Below, one piece after another: positions 57,098-64,000 of a stretch of 64,000 nt of DNA. Position numbers and translations under genes: made by a program. Location of the stretch: assembly GCF_011045035.1 (NCBI RefSeq), contig NZ_JAALAA010000021.1, positions 1 to 64,000 of the forward strand, written 5' to 3'. This DNA is from Nocardioides turkmenicus (GTDB lineage Bacteria > Actinomycetota > Actinomycetes > Propionibacteriales > Nocardioidaceae). The stretch's first letter is position 1, and each line of letters begins with the position of its first letter. The notes under the pieces were generated by a model that was not told the origin of the DNA, did not search any database, and worked only from the letters and a program-made list of their open reading frames with translations.

Positions 57098-58380
57098 TTT
57101 GCCTCCTCAGGAGAGGGAAGAATGCGTACGCCGTTGGCGCTCGCCGGCGGCCCGAACACCAGTGGCTGGGCGGCACCTCGTACGGCCCCGCCCTGCGGCA
57201 GCGCGGGTGTGGGGAAGCCGCCGGCCGGGGTGGTGACCTGGGCCTCCTTCTCCGGGAGCCGGTTGAGGAAGCCGAGCACGACGACCGCCGTGACCGCCAG
57301 GCCGAAGCCGAAGAGGAACCAGTTGGGGCTGAAGCCGCCCTCGATCGCGGTCATCTTGATCACCGCGACGACGACGATCCAGGCGAGGCTCGCCGGCAGC
57401 AGCACCTTCCAGCCCAGCGACATGAACTGGTCGTAGCGCAGTCGCGGCAGGGTGCCGCGCAGCCAGATGAAGACCCAGATGAAGAAGAACATCTTCAGGA
57501 AGAACCACAGCACCGGCCAGTAGCCCTCGTTGGCGCCGGCCCAGATCGTGCCGAGGCCGAGCGGTGCCCGCCAGCCGCCGAGGAACAGCGTCGTGGCGAG
57601 CGCGCTGACCGTGGCCATGTTGATGTATTCGGCCAGGAAGAAGAGCGCGAACTTCAGGCTGGAGTATTCGGTGTGGAAACCACCGACCAGCTCACCCTCG
57701 GCCTCGGGGAGGTCGAACGGCGCACGGTTGGTCTCGCCGACCATCGAGATGCAGTAGATGAGGAAGGACGGCAGCAGCAGGGCGCCGAACCACCAGTCCT
57801 CCTGGGCCGCGACGATCTGGCTCGTGGACAGGCTGCCGGCCATCAGGAAGACGGTGACCAGCGCCAGGCCCATCGACACCTCGTAGGAGATCATCTGAGC
57901 GCTGGAACGGAGCCCGCCGAGCAGCGAGTACGTCGAGCCGGAGGCCCAGCCGCCGAGCACGATGCCGTAGATGCCGATGCTGGCGATCGCCATCACGAAC
58001 AGCACCGCGACCGGCATGTCGGTCAGCTGCAGCGGCGTCTCGACGCCGAAGAAGTTGACCTCCGGACCGAACGGGATCACCGAGAACGTCACGAACGCCG
58101 GCACGCACGCCAGGATCGGCGCGGTGATGAAGACGATCTTGTCGGCCTTCTCCGGGGTCAGGTCCTCCTTGAGCGCCAGCTTCACGCCGTCGGCGAGGGA
58201 CTGCAGCAGACCGAACGGTCCGTGCCGGTTCGGGCCGATGCGGTGCTGCATCCGGGCCACGACCTTGCGCTCCCACCAGATGTTGAACAGCGTCAGCACG
58301 ACGCACACCACGAAGACCAGCAGGACCTTGATGGCGATGATCCACCACGGGTCCTGGCCGAACTGCTCCAGCCCGTTCAC
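57094..58380 (-). CDS. nuoH: NADH-quinone oxidoreductase subunit H
   Basis: A 428-residue membrane subunit near the quinone site. ERKVVARMQHRIGPNRHGP, LKEDLTPEKADK and GETNRAPFDLPEAEGELV are diagnostic. A C-terminal tail of about 50 residues (Pro/Gly/Ala-rich) extends past the membrane part. GTG 58380 overlaps the nuoG stop. Confidence 0.95.
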   Translation of the reverse strand: MNGLEQFGQDPWWIIAIKVLLVFVVCVVLTLFNIWWERKVVARMQHRIGPNRHGPFGLLQSLADGVKLALKEDLTPEKADKIVFITAPILACVPAFVTFSVIPFGPEVNFFGVETPLQLTDMPVAVLFVMAIASIGIYGIVLGGWASGSTYSLLGGLRSSAQMISYEVSMGLALVTVFLMAGSLSTSQIVAAQEDWWFGALLLPSFLIYCISMVGETNRAPFDLPEAEGELVGGFHTEYSSLKFALFFLAEYINMATVSALATTLFLGGWRAPLGLGTIWAGANEGYWPVLWFFLKMFFFIWVFIWLRGTLPRLRYDQFMSLGWKVLLPASLAWIVVVAVIKMTAIEGGFSPNWFLFGFGLAVTAVVVLGFLNRLPEKEAQVTTPAGGFPTPALPQGGAVRGAAQPLVFGPPASANGVRILPSPEEAK

Positions 58381-60572
58381 TGCTCTGCCCCCTCGATGGT
58401 CACCGTCGAGCCCGGCGAGGCGAGGTCCGCCCAGACGCCGCGCCCGAAGCTGTTCGTCGGCACCCACACGGTGTTGTCGGCCAGCTCCGCCGGGAGCGCC
58501 GGGAGCGTCCAGCTCCCGCGGTCACCGGCGATCGTCACGACGTCACCGACCTTCTCGTGGAGCGCTGCCGGGATGCGTACGAATGCCGGCCGTGCGGTCG
58601 CCGCCAGCGCCTTGTCGCCCCGCTGCAGCGTCCCGTTGTCGAGCATCAGGCGCCAGGTGGCCAGGCGGAGCCCCGCCGAGTCGGTCGTTGTGGCGGCCGA
58701 GTCGGTAGTTGTGGGTGACGATTCGACAGTTTCGTCCGCCACTTCTGCGGACTCGGCGTCCAGAGGTGAGAACTCGGCGGTGATGTGGGCGAGCACCTCG
58801 GCGTCGGAGTAGGCCGCGGGCTTGTCGAAGACCTTCTCGAACGGGCGGCGGCGCCCTTCCCAGGTCACGAAGGTGCCGGCCTTCTCGGAGGCGGTGGCGA
58901 CGGGGAGTACGACGTCCGCGCGCTCGGTCACGGCGGTGACCCGCTGCTCGAGGCTGACCACGAAACCGGCCTGGTCGAGGGCGGCCAGGAACGCAGCCGG
59001 GTCGGCGGTGTCGTCGGGGTCGACGCCGGCCACGACGAGGGCGTCGAGGCCGCTGCGCACGATGCCGTCGGCGTCGAGACCACCTTCGCCCGGGAGCAGG
59101 TCGGCCTCGACCGCGCCCCGGTCGCCGGCGCGACGCGGAACCCAGGCGAGCCTGGCGCCGGTGCGGTCGGCGAGGTCGGCCGCGGCGGAGTAGGCGCCGG
59201 GGCTGGTCGCCAGCCGCTCGCCGACCAGGATCACCGAGGCCTCGGTGACCCCGTTGACCTGCGACAACGCGTCCTTCTCCGCACCAGGAGCGGTCAGCAC
59301 GACCTCGGCCCCGAGCTTGCGGGAGCCCTCGGAGGCGTACGCGCTCAGGGCGGTGATCCGCAGACCCTTCCGGTTGGCCTTGCGCAGGCGCAGGAAGAGC
59401 GTGCCGGCCTCGTCCTCGGGCTCGAGGCCGACGAGGACGACGTGGTCGGCAGCGTCGAGGTCGGCGTAGGTGACGCTCGTCCCCGCCACCCGCGAGCGCA
59501 GGAAGTCTGTCTCCTCCGCCGACAGCGGGCGGGCGCGGAAGTCGATGTGCGGCGTACGCAGCGTGTCCCGCGCGAACGAAGCGTAGGCCTTCGCGTCCTC
59601 CAGCGTCAGCCGGCCACCGGGCAGCACGCCCACCGAGCCGGCAGCGGCCAGACCGGCGGCGGCGACGGCGACGGCCTCCAACCAGGACGCCGGCCGGAGC
59701 TCGCCGTCCTCACGGACCATCGGCGAGGTGAGCCGGTCGCGGACGGCGTAGCGGAAGGCGAAGCGGTCCTTGTCGGAGATCCACTCCTCGTTGACCTCCG
59801 GGTCGTTGCCGGCCAGGCGGCGCATGACCTTGCCACGGCGGTGGTCGATGCGGATCGCGGCGCCGCAGGCGTCGTGCTCGGCGACACCGGGCGTGGAGAC
59901 CAGGTCGAACGGGCGAGCCCGGAAGCGGTAGTCGTCAGAAGTCAGCGCACCGACCGGGCAGATCTGGATGACGTTGCCGGAGAAGTAGGACGAGAACGGC
60001 TTGTCCTCGGCGATGCCGATCTGCTGCTGCGCGCCGCGTTGGATCAGCGCGATCCCCGGGTCGCCCGGGATCTCGGCGGCGAAGCGGGTGCAGCGCTGGC
60101 AGACGATGCAGCGCTCACGGTCGAGCAGCACGTTCGGCGAGAGGTTGATGGGCTTGGGGAACGTACGCTTCGTCCCCTCGAACCGGGTCTCCCCCTGCCC
60201 GTGGGACATGGCCTGGTTCTGCAGCGGGCACTCGCCGCCCTTGTCGCACACCGGGCAGTCCAGCGGGTGGTTGACCAGGAGAAACTCCATGATCCCGTGC
60301 TGCGCCTTCACGGCCGTGGAGTTCTGCGTCTCCACCACCATGCCCTCGGCGACCGGGATCGTGCAGGAGGCCTGCGGCTTCGGGAACCCGCGGCCGTTGC
60401 CGGCGTCGGGGATGTCGACCAGGCACTGCCGACAGGCGCCGACCGGGGCCAGCAGCGGGTGGTCGCAGAAGCGCGGGATCTCGATCCCGGCCTCCTCGGC
60501 GGCCCGGATCACGAGCGTCCCCTCGGGGACCGTGACGTCGGCGCCGTCGATCTTGAGAGTTACGTCGCTCAT
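58377..60572 (-). CDS. nuoG: NADH-quinone oxidoreductase subunit G
   Basis: A 731-residue Fe-S subunit. 2Fe-2S motif CDHPLLAPVGACRQC, the His-Cys ligand segment NHPLDCPVCDKGGECPLQ, 4Fe-4S motif CIVCQRCTRFA with CPVGAL. The following molybdopterin-like domain is reduced and lacks an obvious Mo site. A linker near residue 620 repeats TTTDSA, made by an 18-bp sequence duplicated near 58678-58715. ATG 60572 overlaps nuoF. Confidence 0.94.
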   Translation of the reverse strand: MSDVTLKIDGADVTVPEGTLVIRAAEEAGIEIPRFCDHPLLAPVGACRQCLVDIPDAGNGRGFPKPQASCTIPVAEGMVVETQNSTAVKAQHGIMEFLLVNHPLDCPVCDKGGECPLQNQAMSHGQGETRFEGTKRTFPKPINLSPNVLLDRERCIVCQRCTRFAAEIPGDPGIALIQRGAQQQIGIAEDKPFSSYFSGNVIQICPVGALTSDDYRFRARPFDLVSTPGVAEHDACGAAIRIDHRRGKVMRRLAGNDPEVNEEWISDKDRFAFRYAVRDRLTSPMVREDGELRPASWLEAVAVAAAGLAAAGSVGVLPGGRLTLEDAKAYASFARDTLRTPHIDFRARPLSAEETDFLRSRVAGTSVTYADLDAADHVVLVGLEPEDEAGTLFLRLRKANRKGLRITALSAYASEGSRKLGAEVVLTAPGAEKDALSQVNGVTEASVILVGERLATSPGAYSAAADLADRTGARLAWVPRRAGDRGAVEADLLPGEGGLDADGIVRSGLDALVVAGVDPDDTADPAAFLAALDQAGFVVSLEQRVTAVTERADVVLPVATASEKAGTFVTWEGRRRPFEKVFDKPAAYSDAEVLAHITAEFSPLDAESAEVADETVESSPTTTDSAATTTDSAGLRLATWRLMLDNGTLQRGDKALAATARPAFVRIPAALHEKVGDVVTIAGDRGSWTLPALPAELADNTVWVPTNSFGRGVWADLASPGSTVTIEGAEQ

Positions 60573-61879
60573 TTCGACTCCGCCCATGCAGTCGACGCGG
60601 CCGGATCGAACGGGCAGCCGCCCTGCTCGAGGTGGGCCAGGTATTCGTCTCGGAAGTACTTGATCGAAGAGGTGATCGGGCTCGTCGCACCATCACCCAG
60701 CGCGCAGAACGAGCGGCCGAGGATGTTGTCGCACTGGTCGAGCAGCAGATCGAGGTCCTCGGGCTTGCCGTCACCCTTCTCCAGCCGCTCCAGCACCTGC
60801 ACCAGCCACCAGGTGCCCTCCCGGCACGGTGTGCACTTGCCGCACGACTCGTGCTTGTAGAACTCCGTCCATCGCAGCACCGCGCGCACCACGCACACCG
60901 AGTCGTCGAAGATCTGCAGCGCGCGGGTGCCGAGCATCGAACCGGCCGCAGCCACACCTTCGAAGTCCAGCGGCACGTCCAGGTGCTCCTGGGTGAACAA
61001 CGGCGTCGAGGAGCCGCCCGGGGTCCAGAACTTCAGCTCGTGCCCCTCGCGTACGCCACCGGCCAGCTCGATCAGCTTGCGCAGGGTGATGCCGAGCGGG
61101 GCCTCGTACTGGCCAGGCTTCTTGACGTGTCCAGACAGCGAGAAGATGCCGACGCCGGCCGACTTCTCGGTGCCCATCCCGGCGAACCAGGAGGCGCCGT
61201 TCTTCACGATCGCCGGCACCGAGGCGATCGACTCGGCGTTGTTGATCACGGTCGGGCTCGCGTAGAGACCGGCGACGGCCGGGAACGGCGGACGCAGCCT
61301 CGGCTGCCCGCGGCGCCCCTCGAGCGAGTCGAGCAGCGCGGTCTCCTCGCCGCAGATGTAGGCCCCGGCGCCCGCGTGGACGACCAGTTCGAGGTCGTAG
61401 CCGGAGCCGTGGATGTTCGTGCCGAGGTGGCCGGCCTCGTACGCCTCACGGACCGCGGCCTGCAGCCGCCGGATCACGTGCAGCACCTCGCCGCGTACGT
61501 AGATGAAGGCACGCTCCGCACGGATGGCGTAGGAGGAGATGATCACGCCCTCGACCAGGGTGTGGGGCGAGGCCATCATCAGCGGGATGTCCTTGCAGGT
61601 GCCCGGCTCGGACTCGTCGGCGTTGACCACGAGGTAGCGCGGCTTGGGGTTCTCCGGGTCTGCCGGCGGCAGGAAGCCCCACTTCACGCCGGTCGGGAAG
61701 CCGGCGCCGCCGCGGCCGCGGAGACCGGAGTCCTTGACCGCGGTCTGTACGTCCTCGGGCGCCATCCCGAGCGCGATGTCGAGCGCCTCGTAGCCGCCGG
61801 TGGCGGCATAGGCGGACAGCGTCCAGGCCCGCTCGTCGGCCCAGTTGGCGGTCAGGACCGGGGTCAGGGTGTCGGTCAT
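60569..61879 (-). CDS. nuoF: NADH-quinone oxidoreductase subunit F
   Basis: A 436-residue NADH-binding subunit. FMN/NADH motifs GRGGAGFPTGVKWGF at 55-69 and GAGAYICGEETALLDSLEG. Cluster N3 ligands are in ESCGKCTPCREGT with a fourth Cys further on. It receives hydride from NADH. Overlaps nuoE by 4 bp. Confidence 0.96.
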   Translation of the reverse strand: MTDTLTPVLTANWADERAWTLSAYAATGGYEALDIALGMAPEDVQTAVKDSGLRGRGGAGFPTGVKWGFLPPADPENPKPRYLVVNADESEPGTCKDIPLMMASPHTLVEGVIISSYAIRAERAFIYVRGEVLHVIRRLQAAVREAYEAGHLGTNIHGSGYDLELVVHAGAGAYICGEETALLDSLEGRRGQPRLRPPFPAVAGLYASPTVINNAESIASVPAIVKNGASWFAGMGTEKSAGVGIFSLSGHVKKPGQYEAPLGITLRKLIELAGGVREGHELKFWTPGGSSTPLFTQEHLDVPLDFEGVAAAGSMLGTRALQIFDDSVCVVRAVLRWTEFYKHESCGKCTPCREGTWWLVQVLERLEKGDGKPEDLDLLLDQCDNILGRSFCALGDGATSPITSSIKYFRDEYLAHLEQGGCPFDPAASTAWAESK

Positions 61880-62517
61880 GCCTCCGGCGCCTTCCAGTCG
61901 TTGTCCTTGGCCAGTCGCAGACCGGCCTGGGAAGCCTCACCCGACGCGGGCCCCTCGTCGACGAGCCCGTCCTCGAAGCCGGCGAGCACCCGCTCGGCCT
62001 CGCGCCAGCTCGTGATCCGCGCCCCGCGCGAGGCCACGACCTCGCGGCCTTCCCGCAGGTCCTCCACCAGCTGGAGCGCCGACTCCGGCGTCTGGTTGTC
62101 GAAGAACTCCCAGTTGACCATCACCACGGGCGCGTAGTCGCAGGCCGCGTTGCACTCGATGTGCTCGAGCGTGATGCTGCCGTCCGCCGTCGTCTCGTCG
62201 TTGCCCACCTCGAGCTTCTCGCGCAGGCACGCGAAGATCTCGTCGCCGCCCATGACGGCGCAGAGCGTGTTGGTGCAGACACCGACATGGTGCTTCCCGA
62301 CGGGATGACGCTTGTACATCGTGTAGAAGGTCGCCACCCCGCTCACCTCGGCGGGCGTGAGGCCGAGGACGTCGGCACAGGCCTGGATGCCTTCGGGGGT
62401 GACCCGGCCCTCCACCGACTGCACCAGGTGGAGCATCGGCAGCAGCCCGGAACGGGCCTGCGGATAGCGGGCCGCGATCTCCCGCAGCTCGTCGAATGTC
62501 TCCGGAGCCAAGCTCAT
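61876..62517 (-). CDS. nuoE: NADH-quinone oxidoreductase subunit E
   Basis: A 213-residue thioredoxin-like subunit. The 2Fe-2S (N1a) ligands are in VCTNTLCAV and IECNAACDYAP. A C-terminal tail of about 50 polar residues is common in actinobacteria. Overlaps nuoD by 4 bp. Confidence 0.95.
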   Translation of the reverse strand: MSLAPETFDELREIAARYPQARSGLLPMLHLVQSVEGRVTPEGIQACADVLGLTPAEVSGVATFYTMYKRHPVGKHHVGVCTNTLCAVMGGDEIFACLREKLEVGNDETTADGSITLEHIECNAACDYAPVVMVNWEFFDNQTPESALQLVEDLREGREVVASRGARITSWREAERVLAGFEDGLVDEGPASGEASQAGLRLAKDNDWKAPEA

Positions 62518-63824
62518 CGGTCGACGCCTCCCATCACCGGATCGATGGACGCGATCGCCACAATCACGTCGGCCACCATGCCGCCCTCGGACATCACGCT
62601 CGTGGCCTGCAGGTTCGTGAACGACGGGTCCCGGAAGTGGACCCGGTAGGGCTTGGTGCCGCCGTCGCTGACCACGTGGGCGCCGAGCTCTCCGCGCGGC
62701 GACTCGATCGCGGCGTACGCCTGGCCGGCCGGGACCCGGAAGCCCTCGGTCACCAGCTTGAAGTGGTGGATCAGTGCCTCCATCGACTCGCCCATGATGT
62801 GGCGGATGTGGTCGAGGGAGTTGCCCTGGCCGTCGGGGCCGACGGAGAGCTGCGAGGGCCAGGCGATCTTCTTGTCGGCGACCATCACGGGGGCGCCGTC
62901 GAGGTCCTTGAGCCGCTTGAGCGCCTGCTCCATGATCCGCAGCGACTCCCACATCTCGGCCAGCCGCACCCGGAACCGCCCGTAGGAGTCGCAGGTGTCC
63001 CAGGTGATGACCTCGAAGTCGTAGTCCTGGTAGCCGCAGTAGGGCTGGGTCTTGCGCAGGTCCCACGGGTAGCCGGTCGACCGCAGGATCGGGCCGGTCA
63101 GGCCGAGCGCGAGGCAGCCCTCCAGATCGAGGTAGCCGACCTGCTCCAGGCGGCCCTTGAAGATCGGGTTGGCGTTGCAGAGCGCGGCGTACTCGGTCAG
63201 CCGGGTCTTCATCAGCTCGATGAACTCGCTCACCCGCGCGACGGTGCCCTCGGGCACGTCCTGGGCGACGCCGCCGGGGCGGATGTAGGCGTGGTTCATC
63301 CGGAGTCCGGTGATGAACTCGAACAGGTCCAGGCACAGCTCGCGCTCGCGGAACCCGATCGTCATCACGGTCAGCGCGCCGAGCTCCATGCCGCCGGTCG
63401 CGATCGCCACCAGGTGGGAGGAGATCCGGTTGAGCTCCATCAGCATGACCCGGATGACGTCGGCCTTCTCCGGCACCTCGGCCTGGATACCGAGGAGCTT
63501 CTCCACCCCGAGGACGTACGCCGTCTCGTTGAAGATCGGCGAGAGGTAGTCCATCCGGGTGACGAAGGTCGTGCCCTGGGTCCAGGAGCGGAACTCCATG
63601 TTCTTCTCGATGCCCGTGTGGAGGTAGCCGATCCCGGCACGCGCCTCGGTCACGGTCTCGCCCTCGAGCTCGAGGATCAGCCGGAGCACCCCGTGGGTCG
63701 AGGGGTGCTGCGGACCCATGTTGACGACGATCCGCTCGTCCTTGACGTCCTTGAGGGCGTCGGTCAGCTCGTCCCAGTCCTGGCCGGTGACGGTGAACGT
63801 ACGTTCGTTCTCGGTGGTCGTCAT
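62514..63824 (-). CDS. nuoD: NADH-quinone oxidoreductase subunit D
   Basis: A 436-residue subunit forming the quinone cavity. NMGPQHPSTHGVLRLILELEG (quinone-pocket His), GYLHTGIEKNMEFRSW and the C-terminal DPVMGGVDR are diagnostic. ATG 63824 overlaps the nuoC stop. Confidence 0.96.
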   Translation of the reverse strand: MTTTENERTFTVTGQDWDELTDALKDVKDERIVVNMGPQHPSTHGVLRLILELEGETVTEARAGIGYLHTGIEKNMEFRSWTQGTTFVTRMDYLSPIFNETAYVLGVEKLLGIQAEVPEKADVIRVMLMELNRISSHLVAIATGGMELGALTVMTIGFRERELCLDLFEFITGLRMNHAYIRPGGVAQDVPEGTVARVSEFIELMKTRLTEYAALCNANPIFKGRLEQVGYLDLEGCLALGLTGPILRSTGYPWDLRKTQPYCGYQDYDFEVITWDTCDSYGRFRVRLAEMWESLRIMEQALKRLKDLDGAPVMVADKKIAWPSQLSVGPDGQGNSLDHIRHIMGESMEALIHHFKLVTEGFRVPAGQAYAAIESPRGELGAHVVSDGGTKPYRVHFRDPSFTNLQATSVMSEGGMVADVIVAIASIDPVMGGVDR

Positions 63825-64000
63825 GAGTAGCTCCTCCGGGTGTCCGGCGGCGGGATCGTCGCGCCCTTGTATTCCACGGGGATCCCGCCCAGCGGGTAGT
63901 CCTTGCGCTGCGGGTGACCCGGCCAGTCGTCGGGCATCAGGATCCGGGTCAGACCCGGGTGGCCGTCGAAGACGATGCCGAACATGTCGTAGGTCTCGCG
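63821..64000 (-). CDS. nuoC: NADH-quinone oxidoreductase subunit C, 3' part (partial)
   Basis: The last 59 codons of nuoC run off the right edge. RETYDMFGIVFDGHPGLTRI, LMPDDWPGHPQRKDYPLGG are the conserved 30-kDa subunit signature. The rest of the operon head (nuoA, nuoB) should lie beyond the window. Confidence 0.95.
   Translation of the reverse strand, partial: RETYDMFGIVFDGHPGLTRILMPDDWPGHPQRKDYPLGGIPVEYKGATIPPPDTRRSYS

Overview
The window is very GC-rich, with G or C at nearly every third codon position, frequent GTG starts and tightly overlapping operons. The actinobacterial-style nuo operon, PucR and IclR purine regulators, a WhiB-free housekeeping set and many TACG-containing arginine contexts fit a member of the Actinomycetota. 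A Nocardioides-like genus (Nocardioidaceae) is my best guess, inferred from style and gene content, not from any database search. It reads as chromosome: no integrase, transposase, phage or plasmid gene was seen.

Layout. 1-2.5 kb: the tail of an unknown gene, a frameshifted membrane protein, and a tandem pair of small secreted proteins with duplicated leaders and terminators. 2.5-12.2 kb: a Fic protein, a cyclic-nucleotide-type phosphodiesterase, a secreted serine hydrolase, a NarL-type two-component system, a secreted beta-propeller protein coupled to an ankyrin lipoprotein, a photolyase and a GNAT remnant. 12.2-38.9 kb: a 27-kb purine and glyoxylate island. 38.9-44.7 kb: mixed single genes (VOC, alpha carbonic anhydrase, Cys-type alpha/beta hydrolase with divergent MmyB-like regulator, PPOX, MazG, tRNA-Tyr, YajQ, SRPBCC, Rrf2). 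44.8-48.6 kb: sulfate ABC transporter. 48.7-64 kb: RarD, a polyprenyl diphosphate synthase and the nuo (complex I) operon from nuoN back to the 3' part of nuoC.

The purine island covers nearly the whole route. Guanine goes to xanthine (guaD) and xanthine to urate (xdhABC). Urate goes to 5-hydroxyisourate (uricase), OHCU (uraH) and allantoin (uraD). Allantoin goes to allantoate (allB); ureidoglycine goes to ureidoglycolate (allE), and ureidoglycolate probably to glyoxylate through a FAH-fold protein. Glyoxylate is used by gcl, glxR and glxK with hyi, or by malate synthase. Two NCS2 permeases supply substrate. An allantoate amidohydrolase (allC) is not in the window. Three regulators sit among the genes: PucR, IclR, and an unusual YkoF-like/HTH protein. 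A recurring operator, TTCCG-N5-CGGAA, lies before hyi, before aceB and before the iclR-type gene, with degenerate copies before the uricase operon, which suggests one IclR regulon.

Most unusual observations: an NCS2 permease fused to a UraD-like domain whose catalytic His and Glu are replaced; several families of intergenic palindromic repeats with compensatory base changes, including two 98-nt tandem units at 16035-16251 and an inverted array of about 21-bp units followed by a 52-bp perfect palindrome at 30880-31258; and a 21-bp att-like copy of the tRNA-Tyr anticodon region.
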